A stretch of DNA of 64,000 nucleotides, from positions 11,087,501 through 11,151,500 of the forward strand of contig JAXRKN010000045.1 of the NCBI GenBank assembly GCA_038502055.1, written 5' to 3'. Under the pieces are notes generated by a model. That model searched no databases and was not told the origin of the DNA. It worked only from the letters and a program-made list of their open reading frames with translations. The DNA is from Tanytarsus gracilentus (lineage: Eukaryota; Arthropoda; Insecta; Diptera; Chironomidae). Position numbers and translations under genes: made by a program. Positions 46,664 to 58,341 of the stretch are shown one piece after another (positions within the stretch are counted from its first letter, which is position 1; every line of letters begins with the position of its first letter).

Positions 46664-48037
46664 ATGTCATCAATGGAGTCTCCAAAGTTTAATAATGTTG
46701 AAGATGAGCTGGAATTTTCCAAGAATAGGTAAAAATTTGAATTTATATTTTTCTCAAAAATTTCTAAAATAAAATTAAAAGTCCACCAGCACAAAATGAA
46801 GAGGATGAAAATTTAATGGATCCACTGAAAACTCTTCCTGAACCTTGTACACGAGTCATTATGGAATATCTTACAGCTAAGGAATTGCTGACAGCTACAG
46901 AAGTCTCAAAATATTGGAAGGAATTTATTGAGTCAAGAAGCTTCTTGATGAATCGAGCAATGGATAGAATTCTTGTAAAACCAACTATTCGTGACTATTC
47001 ACTTCCGTTGATCGATGCTTTGTTTGACGACGGCAAAACCAAACGACCTTACAAACACATGAAAAGTTTATTAAGAATATCATGTACATTCAAAGATAAT
47101 GCTAGAGTTATCAATCCAATCCACTTCTATTCTGCGACACTTGAGACACTTACAATTTATTACGATTCACAAGATGACCTCTTTGCTTCACAAAACAATT
47201 CAAAAACAATTAAAATTATTGATGGATGCAATCTACCAAAGCTTCAAAAACTAATTATCTATAATTGCTGGAATTTAACTTTCCTCGAAGATTCTTTGTT
47301 TCCAGTTTTAACTCATTTGCGATTAGAACCCGGACGTCGCGTTAGACTTGATGACCTAGTGAAAGTGCTCTCAAAGTGTCCGAAACTTAAGATTCTTGAT
47401 ATTAAATCCATATATCCATTGATAAATGACGTACCATCAGGCAAATCAGCACTCATCGATCCACGACAGCCAAAAATTGAAATCATATCAACCGCTTATT
47501 ATTATCCAAACTTTATGAGAACTCAACAGGATTCATTAGTGAAACTTGAAGTCGACATAATCGATTTTGATAAAATGGCATTGCTCCTTCGTGATTTAAA
47601 AATGCTCAAATCGCTAACTATTACATTATTAATAATTAAAGAAGAAGGAAACCGAGTTTTTATACGAAATGAAAGTATTGAACGGTTGAGAATTCGTTCC
47701 TATGGTAACAATTTTCGAGTTTTCTCCAACAATCTTCAGATTTTATTTTTGGCAATTCCATCATTGAGCGAGTTAACTTTGTTTATTGGCTTAGACGGAT
47801 GGCTTCTTAAGTTTTTGGGTTTGTAAAATCAGCAAAAATTTAACTCTATACTTAAAATTTTTTATTCTAGCTTCCAATATGCGTTACTTGAAGACATTGA
47901 TTTGCAGAGAATATAGAGAAGAATTGCTAGGAGCATATGAAGCAATTAGGAACGATCCTTATCAATACGTCAACTCATCATTTGAACTCGTCGCTGATCC
48001 ACACACTGATTTTAATGAGATTCGAAATGAATTTTAG
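46664..48037 (+). CDS. F-box-like protein with leucine-rich-repeat-like C-terminus
   Basis: Three exons: 46664-46728, 46782-47818 (weak donor GTTTGT) and 47871-48037. They encode 422 residues. After an acidic N-terminus, residues about 38-80 form an F-box-like motif: DPLKTLPEPCTRVIMEYLTA, then KELLTATEVSKYWKEFIESR. The rest has irregular repeats with LRR-type spacing (LPKLQKLIIYNCWNLTFLED, CPKLKILDIKSI, LKMLKSLTITLLI, IPSLSELTLFI). F-box proteins recruit substrates to SCF ubiquitin ligases through Skp1, and an LRR domain would bind the substrate. Fast-evolving families of such genes are common in nematoceran flies, so no orthologue is assigned. The only alternative at the second junction would stop at TAA 47824-47826 after LKFLGL, lacking the last 56 residues. 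The phase-consistent exon 3 supports the longer form. Confidence 0.82.
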
Positions 48038-48064
48038 AAAGTTTTGTATGAGCATATTTGAGTA

Positions 48065-48070
48065 AATAAA
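48065..48070 (+). terminator. Poly(A) signal of the F-box gene
   Basis: AATAAA lies 27 nt after the stop codon. Confidence 0.5.
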
Positions 48071-51000
48071 ATTTAATTAATTTCCCAACACGTTCTTGAG
48101 TTATAAATCCTTATAAATAAAACAAATTCTAATCTTTGCGAAACTCTTCACCCAAAAAAATCTCCATTAATTACAGAAATTAATGATAAATTGACATTCT
48201 TCAGAAACCGCTCTCGAAAAAAAAAGTTATTAATTTTTAATCGAGTGTAATTATGAAATTTTTCCGCTCATCGTCAATTTCTGTTCGTGAAATATAATTT
48301 TTCTACCCCGTCATTGCGGTTGATCGCAATTAAATGCGGAGAGAGAAAGAGAAAAATGAAAATCATGAAATGATAATTAATTTTGAGAGCACGATACGAT
48401 AAAAAAATCCTTTTGTAGCTCGCAGCTAAAAATGTCTAAAGAAAGGCATGGATTAAGGTCCGAAATTGATGATGATAATCATGGGAAAACAGATGTAGCA
48501 AAAAACGCTAGAATTAAAGCGAACATAATCACATGTTAGAATTTCTTTGTTGTGCACACACAGAAAAAAAATACATTTTTCATTGTGATCACGGAAGTGG
48601 AACAAACACAGTCAATTTTTTGATGTATGTGAGATAAAAATTAAATTGTATGGCACCCGATGTAATGTAATGAAGATATATGTTGTGAATTTGTGTGTGG
48701 AACGGAACAATCAGAAAATAAAGTTTTTTACAATAAAAAAAATATGTGCGTGCTGAATAGGGGATGATTGTGCACTCGATATGGCACATTAAGCAGAATT
48801 CCTCATTAATTTTATTTTTATAATCGTCAACATCATGTTGTTTGACTGCCATCGTCATCGAAACACACGCAAAAGAGCCATCAAAGCATAACTTTTGAGT
48901 AATTATATCTTCGAGACAACGGTTGGTGTTGAAATACATAAAAAACCATTTAGAGAGCACTGGGCAATTTTTCGAGAAGTGAAATTTAATGACTTGAAAA
49001 AAATACGAAGGATGTTGTCGAAGGAATTATGTGCGCTTGAGATACCAACAACAATTCCCACTCTTCACCCAAAAATAGATTTGACACGTCATTCATCCAT
49101 TTCGCAGATGACAAAAATTTCCATTTCAAGCAAATTATTCTTGATTGAATTTTTATCGCTCGAATCATCCGTCGAGCCAACCCCTTAAAAAAAATTTCTC
49201 TTTTGGCATTAAAAAAAATAAATAATTTCCTTATATTTATTTAACCATCCATTTTAGACACACACCGAGAGAGAGAGAGAATAAATAAAATTTTGTATTG
49301 TTTGCGAGTCGGCATTGTTTACTCTTACATATCTTGGAATTAGCAGGTATGCGATAATTCATAAAGATTTATATTGGTGCAGCATACATATGGTTGTAAA
49401 AAAAGTTTTTCGAAAGAGGATTTTAAACACCTTTGGGGTGCGATTCTTTTTTCAAGGCTCTTTGAAAGGAAGTTGTGATTTTTTTGTTAAAATAATTTTT
49501 TTTAAGGAAAATCTTATCATCAGTCATGCCCAACCTCATATGCGGCATGTTGTGAAAAATTAAAGAAAGTCTTTTCACATTCATCACCATTATCTTGCAA
49601 TTTATTTGCTGAAAAAAAATCTCTCTATGGCAAAATTAATATTTGCAGAGTGTTAGTTGGGTCTCTGTAGATGGAGAAAACTGTTTGGCATATAATAATA
49701 ATGAATAATGGGTCTAGATAGCAGATATGCCTTTTGATGAAAATATTTTCACAATAGAACTCGGCGGGCACATACAATTGCATTATTAAAGGCACTCGTG
49801 TGTATGAGATAACACAAAAAATTCTCTATTCGCTCCATAAACGGAAATGAGCTCTCGCACATACAAATTTGGCATGAATGCTGAAAAATTATTGAATAAT
49901 GTCGAAATACGGCACTGCCATAAATTTCCGACTTAATGTTCGATTGATTTATAAAGAAAAATTTTAAATGCACATTTTAAATTAAATTTATTGCCACTCA
50001 GTCAAAAGCCGGCTTCGTGTTTGCGCACACACACCTACATTTCAATTTTTTACTCTTTTTCCATCTTAATTGTCTTTCTTTCTTTTTTTAAATTTCGACG
50101 GTGAGTAAACGAGGGTGAAGAAGGAAAGAATTGCATTTTATGAATGTTAATTAACGTTTTTTTTCATGACAGTGATGAATTATTGACGAACGAATTCGGC
50201 TGTCTTACATCCGCAAAAATCTACAGTGAAATTTTTAAAGGGCGGAAGAGTGAGAAATGATCAATCAATTAATTGCTTTTATGGGCGTTTATTTACATAA
50301 AAATATGGTAATGATCGTTAATTTGAAGCATGATTTCCAATGGAATGGAATTTTATAAACACTGTCAGTGAATTATTGCCAATAATTAATTAATTTTGAA
50401 ATAATTATTCTTTTTAATAAATTAAAAATTTTACAACATCGATGAATGCATAAAATTGTTGAAAACTTAAGTCATGGCAACCTTTTTATTTTAAAGAAAT
50501 TTAAATATTTCATGTTACAAAATCTAAAGTGTGACAGTGATAGTTTGAAAAGTGTTTGTAAAGTGACAGTTTAATTATTTGAAATTTTTTATTTGTTTAC
50601 ATTTTTTTATTTCAATTTTATTTTTTTAATCTTTTCAAAATCTTATACTAATAGTTTAAAAAAAAAAAAAAAAAAAAAAAAATTCCGTCTATTATCATCC
50701 CATCTCAACATATATACAAAAGAAAACAAGCCACACCAAGCCAAAATCAAGAAAAAGAGGCCCAAAATTCTTAGGGGAGAAAAAAGGAGAACTGATTTCA
50801 TTTTTGGGCAAGACGGCAAACGAAAGGGAAAAAAAGAAAACAAAGACATAAAAAAAAAAATAAAAATCTTCGGGGCAGATTGTGAAGGTAAAAAAGGGGG
50901 ATGGGATAAAAGGTTGTTCTGGGACTTGAGTGAATTCTTTATTGCGGGACATCTGCGGGGGGATCTGGATTAAATAGCATTGAAAAAATTACATAATGGG

Positions 51001-54000
51001 TTGGGAATTGTACGTTGTGCTGATGATGATAAGTTGTCTTATCGAAATGCATCACGATTTTTAATAAAAATTGACAAGTAGTGAATTAAAGTGTGTTTTG
51101 TTATTTGATGCTATTTACAGTTAATCTTAATAACGATTTAAAATTAATTTGTCAATCTTACTGTTTAATCTTTAATTCAATTTTCATGATTTTCAATGCT
51201 TGTGAAGTATAAAAGATTTCATGTAAAAAGTTACGACACCGCATCATCTCCTTTCACTCTATTTTGACAAGCTCTTAATCTTGTAAAATTACTAAAGTTT
51301 CTCGCTTCAAGCATTCACTCGAGCTCTATCATTCAAGTAGCAGTTAAAAGACATTTCAAAAGCGGAGGAAAAAATTCTCGCACGAAAATCACTTCTGCTG
51401 AAGAGAATTACAATCTCTCATACCTTACACAACCAGCATAGCATGAAAGCGAAGAGGAAAAAAATTTAATTCAATCTGTCGCAGTCATGACTACAGATTA
51501 CAGTGTGACTAGGTAGGTGAGCTGTAGTGTAAACATTCGGAGGAAAGTAGATAAATAGATAGATAAAATTGTTTGTGATTTTCACGAAATTGAAGTCGCA
51601 AAAGGCGAAACTGAAGAGAGATGAAAAATAAAATAAAAAGTTACGTTCTTTTGAGTTTAAAAGGAATTTCTAGTAAAACGCTTCACGTATGCACACTTTT
51701 AAAGTATTTGATCAAATAAAAGCGAAAGAAAGAAGAATTGCGAAGCAAATAGAAGAAAATGCTCATAAATGCTTCATTGAGCGACATTTTAGCACGAGCT
51801 AAGCACTCGTTGTGTGTCAAGGCAATGTGTGTGTGCTATTTGAGATGTCAAGTCGTGTACTTTGCTTCTTCTCCCTGGAGATGATGTTGTACGAAATTAA
51901 TTTTTCATTCGAAACGTCGTGTGAGGAATTTTTAAATTAAATTAGAATTTTTTTATTTTAACGGTTTCTTTTAATTTGAATTTTTTGATAAAATTTTTAT
52001 TAAAAAATTACAAAAAAAAATCTGAAAAATTTAATTTTATGACCGTTAAAATAAAATTTGACTCAACTTTCTAATTAATCCCAAATCGATTGAATGAACG
52101 TGCATTTGTCCACTGACTAAAGCGATACACATCTAATCGAACATTGTTGTCGTACTCGTTCTCTATTTTTGCATTCACATCGCATGACATCGACTCGTCT
52201 AATTTCAAACGAAATTACGTTGAGAGATATTTTTGCAATTCGACGTCTCACTGAAAATAGAAGAAATGCTTTAAATTCCTTCTAATCCCACCCGAGATTT
52301 GTTCATGCCAAATTCCTCATTTCCTAACATGCAAACACTGTCTATCTCTCGAGAGAAAAGATGTGTAACGACTTCCTTTCCCGGAATGATATGGAAGTGA
52401 GTGATAAGACTCTGGCATCAACATAGGGCCATGTTTAAAGAGCTGCTTGTTTATCTTGTTTTTCCTCTCGCAAACAAGTCTTGATAAATTTTTTTACCTA
52501 CAACACGAAGTGAGAGAGAGAGTAGACCAGAAGTTGATGCGCTCTAATTAGTTATTCCTGGGAAGTTCCATAAGAGATGCCGGACGATGGCCGAATGTAG
52601 AAATAATGCGAGACATGTGGTGAAAAGAGAAGAAGAAAAACAGGACAGAATTTTTTCTAATTAGGGAAGTGCCCATGACAGGCCAGCATGGCTCTTGGAA
52701 AAGGCACACATAAAACTTCTCTCTGATTTATTTGTACAGGACGGATATTCTTCTTCCTTAAATGAATTTCTTGAATCAATAATGAAAAGTTTTTTCTCTT
52801 TCTTTTGCGTGACAGATTTTACTTTTTTTGATGTTGACAAATAGATCCAGTTTTTTAGCCTTAAATTGATGCCTTTTTGGGAGGTAAAAATTGATTCTGA
52901 AATTTTATGTCATTTTATTGTGCGATGGAGTGACATTAATTATATGATTTTTGGGTCGGTCATTTATCAAGGATTTTTTACAAGGCTGAGAACTTTAAAA
53001 TGAATGAAATGTTCAAAAATCTTTGATTATGTTTAAAAACATGATTTTTAATGTCAAATTTATTTTTAAAAATTAAATTAATTTTTTATAAATTTTCGTC
53101 TCAATTATCTTAAATTTAATTAACGATTTTATATGTAATGTAAAATTTTATTTTTAAAAATTTAATTTAATTTTTTAACTAATTTTCTTCTTAATTAACT
53201 TAAATTCAATTAATTCGACAAGAAAATCTCGTCAACACATTTCAATAAAAATTAAAATCAACAAATTAATTAATTTAAAAATTTTAATTAAAACTCGCAT
53301 GCAATGACTTTAAATTGATAAATGAAAATGAGTCAATTAAAATTCAATAAATTTCTCGATACATAGTTGCACACTTAAATTGCAATTTACGGAATTTTGA
53401 ATTAATTTCATAAATAAAAAGAGATAAAAGAAATTAAAGTTGTCAATTAAATTTGTTGAGCTGGAATTTTAAAACTGTTAAAGAAAATTATTTTCTACCT
53501 ACATTCTTTGCTGCAACAATGTATCTAACGATGATGATAATCTCGTGAGACGACGGTAAAGTCGAGAGACCGCATAAAGTTGTTACAACAATTAAAGGTG
53601 CGCAATTTATGTCTTGGAGAATGTGAATGTGGCTCCGAGCTCCTTTTCTCTCATTCCAAGAATATCTTTCATAATTGCTTTTTCGCCTAGATCCGTAAAA
53701 AAATGTCTAATGTCTCATTGTGTGAGCAGCACCAGCATACACAAAAAATGGATCATGGAGATTTTTTATCTCTTTGCAGACACGTCTTTTGTTCACTTTT
53801 ATTTGATGATGATTCTTTTGTTCCTGATTATTTCTTCTCGAGGGCTTTTGGCATTTTTTGTACTCTCTGAAGTTTGAATACAATTTAAAAACTTTTTTAC
53901 TCTTCATTCTTTTTCATCGAATTTTTCTTTCAAGAGTTTCTTTGTGGAGAATTTTGAGTGAAAATTTTTTGAGTTTAAATTTTCTCTTTTCAATATTTAA

Positions 54001-56589
54001 AATTAAAACTTGAAATTTTCTGCACGAAACATTAAGGAAGTTATTATCTTCTTTTGCATGATGTGCTCACAATTCTCTTTTTTTGTCTACGAAAGAAATT
54101 GCACATTGCACATTTTGTACAGCACTGCATTGTAAATTGAGGGTATGTCGTATGAAGACAAAAGAACAAGAAATTGATAGTGAATTTATTGTCTCTCATT
54201 GTCTTTCCACATGCGATGGAATTAAGTGGAAAAATGGGCGAGTAGAGTCGACGTTGAAGATTGTTGTTTATGGTTGCATGGAATATTATATGCGCTCGAT
54301 TCTGGAACTCTCTTTTTTATGGTTGAAATTTTTAATTAATTTTCTGTGTAATTTAGGCATGGATAACGACAAATTTCTTTCAGTTGCATGTTGAAACTTA
54401 CAAATACGGTGTTGTGGAATTTATAGAGGCATCGCTTAATTAAGTCTCGATTATGGGTTGTGCGATGAAGATCGTGGCAATTAAGTTGGATATAAATTAA
54501 ATATTTTTTTGATATTCTAAGGGTGCTTTAGTTAAAACACACGTTATTAATTAATTTGTTAAAAAAATCGTTGAAAACATTTAAAAATTTAAAAAAATAA
54601 GTTTAAAAATTTTACATCACCAACAAATTATTCCTAAACAAATTCAATAACACTTTTAAAATTACCATTTATGTGAACGTGATGATTAAAAAGGCTTTTA
54701 TTGTTCGCCACAACAGAGAGAAAAAATTTATATGCAAAAGCTAATAAATTCACAAAAAAAGATAGTTGGAAAACAGCTCGAGTGCAATAAAAAATATATT
54801 CAAGTAATTTTAGTTGAGAAAGAGATAAAATTTCCCAATCAAGTTGCAATAAAGATTTTTTTACGATTAAGGCTATTCGATGTTTCCTTAATTGCCATCC
54901 GATGGATGGGTAAGATAGCTTAATAACGTATAATTTTTTACGTGCGCTTCCACCTTTTTTAAAAAAAGTATATATATGACGAATGAGTTGTGTGAGTTTA
55001 TGTATGGATGATTCATTGCTGCGTGTTATGGGTTGGAGAGAATTTGAAAAGAAAAAATTGTGGTGAATTTTGGGTAATTTTTTTTTAAATTTAAAATTTA
55101 ATTTAAATCTAAAAATATGAATTTTTTAATAAAGTTTCGAAAATTCCCCGCAAGGAATGTCAGGTAGTACCCACAACAGAGATCAAGAAGAAGAATTCAA
55201 AGTAACAAGCACAACTTCTTGTTTATTACTCTCACATCAATTTCCGAATGAATCAAGGCGCACATTGTATATCGTGGCATATAGCCGCGGACGTGAACGA
55301 GGCATGAGAGAAGGCGAGAATGAAGAAAGAAATGACGGCTGAATTAAATTGATTGAAAATATCGTGGCGAATGACATGGCTCGAGCTCATTTATTTTCGG
55401 CTTTCAAAACTAATTCTCTCTCTCTCTCGCTCCGTGCGAGCTCACCGTGTGTTGCCACGGTGTTGTATAGAAGCTTGAAAAATTGGACTCGAGTGAATTA
55501 ATAATGAATTACTAATGAAACAACCGAGAAAAATTGTATGATTAATCGAATATTGAATGGATGGAGCTGAAAGATGACTAAAATTTTATTATTATAAACA
55601 TATTTGCATGTTTAATGAATTATTTATGTGAGCATGTAATTTATATATTTTTTTGCATAATAAATTCTCGATATGTGTCATATACAATTTTCGCCTCGAC
55701 ATTGCCACCGCTTTCGTGCTAAAGCATTTCCCGTGAGTGCTTTTTAAAAATTGAATCATGCGGCACATGGCGAACACTCACAGCAGCATATTGAATGCTA
55801 AAGCGAGATGTGAGAAGGTGGTGAGGGAATTAAAGTGACATGCATTACGTTCAGAAACAAATTACTGATGTATTTATGATCTCTCGAGAGACATTTGGCT
55901 CTCAACTCACGCTTGTAGAATTAAATTGGCTACTCGAAAAAAATGTTTTTTGAAAAAATATATTAATTTTGTCGTTAAGATGTCAAAAGATGTTTTTTGT
56001 TTAATTTCAACGTATTTTAGGGTTTTTTATTAAATGATCATCGGTCTCAGCCCTAAAAAATTTCATTTTAAAAATGTAAATTCGCTTATCATGAAAAGCC
56101 ATTAAAATTTCATGAATGAACCTTCAGCAGCTCATTTCAAATTCCTTTCTCAATCGCCTTAAAAAAAACTAAGAAATTCAACAGAAATTTCGTGCAAAAT
56201 CTCGTCATCATTAAAACTAAATTAAATCATTTCAGGGCCACTAATATGAAAAGGAAATTCTATGAAAAAATTGTAACCTAAGCACTTTACAAGCTCATTC
56301 AACAAGCCATGAGCGAAGCAGAAAAAAGTTCATTTGCTCTCTCGAATTAATTAACAATTAAATTCCGCTTCAACAAAAGCAATTACAGTCGTTGAAAAAA
56401 CATCAAATAAATCGCATGTTCTTTAAGTTTTATTTTGAAAGATGGATGAGTATGCACATGCTCTCTTATCTCTTCAATCGCAGTTTACTCTTTTGTGAAA
56501 TGAAGAGTAATCGCATACACACTGAAGAGATTCGTCTAAAGTTACACTCATAGATGCGAGTGGAGTGCCATGATGATGAAAAAAAGATG
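48071..56589. other. Gene desert, AT-rich non-coding DNA
   Basis: No supportable coding region; the longest open frames (48589-48960 on minus, 50593-50973 on plus) are of low complexity or random in composition. A pure A tract of about 24 lies near 50658-50681. GA/CT simple tracts are present (49270-49281; 55421-55433). The stretch may be introns or regulatory DNA of a flanking gene. Confidence 0.45.
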
Positions 56590-57655
56590 TTTTTAGTGTA
56601 ACCCACGAAGTGGTGTAACACTTATATGCGCCTATTTCCGTCCGTCTGTCTGTCTGTCTGTCTGTCTGTCTGTTCCATCGAGATCTCGGCTCCTGAGATA
56701 GCTAGAGACTTCTAGTTTTCGCCAAATGGTAGGTCTATGAATTTAGATTCGGCCATTTTAGGAATTATGAGGGTCATGACCACAGGTCGTGCCATGGACA
56801 GCCCTAAATGCCATTTTTCATACAAATTTCCTGTTATATGGCTTCATGTATGTCGTTGAACTCGTATTTGTATCAGGAATCGAAAGGCATTGATGATACT
56901 TGAGGAATGTCTATCATGGCCATCCAAGAGTGCCACCAATGTCCATCACGGCCGGCCAGTAGTGCCCCTAATGTCCATTTTTTAAAAGTATGGCTTCATG
57001 TACCTCGTTGAACTCGTAATTGCTTCAGGAATTGATTAGCATTGATGATTTTTGAAGAATGACCGTCACGGCCGGCCAGGAGTGTCCAAGGAATGCCACT
57101 AATGTCCATTTTTTAGAAGTATGGCTTCACATGTACCTCATTGAACTCGTAATTGGACCAGGAATCGATTGGCATGGATCTGAAAATGGAACACAGTGGA
57201 AAATCGAACATAGTGGAAAACGGAACGCAATGGAAAATGGAACACAATGGAAAATGGAACATGATGGAAAACGGAACGCAATGGAAAATGGAACACAATG
57301 GAAAATGGAACACAATGGAAAATGAAACACAATGGAAAATGAAACACAATGGAAAATGAAACACAATGGAAAATGGAACACAGTGGAAAATGAAACACAA
57401 TGGAAAATGAAATAAATGGAAAATGGAACACAATGGAAAATGAAACACAGTGGAAACACAGTGGGAAGCCATTTTGGGAAGCCAATTTGGGAAGCAATTT
57501 TGGGAAGCCATTTTGCGAAGCCATTTTTGAGAAGCCATTTTTGGGAAGCCATTTTGGAAAGCCATTTTTGGGAAGCCAAAAGGGGAGGCCAGATACTGAT
57601 CTGTTACAAGTGGGTTACACGGCAACACCCACGTGTGGGTTTTGAAACATTTTTT
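56590..57655 (+). mobile_element. Repeat element with minisatellite interior, single copy of the family
   Basis: This is the cleaner copy of the family at 25006-26797, in opposite orientation. Near its ends GTGTAACCCAC (56596-56606) and GTGGGTTACAC (57610-57620) are exact reverse complements, and both ends can also form local hairpins with GTGGTGTAACAC and CAACACCCAC. Between them lie a (GTCT)n tract, the conserved core (from ATCGAGATCTCGGCTCCTGA), and degenerate 130-150-bp units. A 17-bp array (about 57190-57465) and 13-bp units GGGAAGCCATTTT (about 57465-57590) complete it. It encodes no transposase. Non-autonomous DNA transposon is the best guess; the target duplication was not resolved because both flanks are A/T runs. 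Confidence 0.75.
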
Positions 57656-58341
57656 TAATCCACATCCATTCAGAACATTAAATCGTCGCTCATCATCTCG
57701 AAAGACGACGTCATTGCGCTGTTTGATGAAATCAGCACTTTTTTATGCGCAAAATGTGAAAGAAGAAAATATCAAATTTCTGAGCAATGAAAATAATCTC
57801 TTTTTACTTTGCCATCTCCAGTAGCTAAATTGAATCGAATTTCCTTGGTTAAATTTCTTCTGACTTTCGCAATTTTATTTTTCTTACGTCGCTTAATTTT
57901 ATTCGTAAACATTTTTCTTCTACATAACATTTTAAAATGATTTATTTATTGCTGCAAGATAAGGATGATGTTGTTATTTTTTGGATTTTTTTTGAGGCGA
58001 AAGAGATGACATTTCAGGTTTTTTAATGTGAGAAATATATCTTGGAAATGAGGTTGAGTGGAAAGATTCTAAGCAGGTTTGTGTGACAACTTTTTGCAAG
58101 ATAATATTTTTAAATTTTATGATTGCAAAATAATTTAAATTTTGCATTTAAATCTTAACTGTTTTTTTTGAAATCCAAAAATTTCTTCGGAAAGAAAAAT
58201 TTTTGAATTTTAAAAAGTGCAAAATATTTTAATTTTGAAAATTTAAACCGCGGTTTAACCGGCAATTTTTTAAAATCCAGTTTTTTTGAAGTTTCCAAAT
58301 TTTTTTTATTTTAACAACAAATTTAACAAAACCAAAAATTT
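57656..58341. other. AT-rich spacer between the repeat element and the palindrome
   Basis: No gene is seen. Near its right end, 58319-58335 is a 17-mer repeated exactly beyond the palindrome at 60418-60434. Confidence 0.5.

Noticed and set aside
48589..48960. 123-codon open frame on the minus strand
   Set aside because: Composition and lack of any domain or splice partner; adjacent overlapping frames on the plus strand look equally random.
50593..50973. 126-codon Lys-rich open frame
   Set aside because: Driven by a poly(A) tract and AG-rich low-complexity sequence.
57059..57658. Overlapping repeat-encoded open frames, both strands
   Set aside because: Same minisatellite in the second copy of the repeat element.
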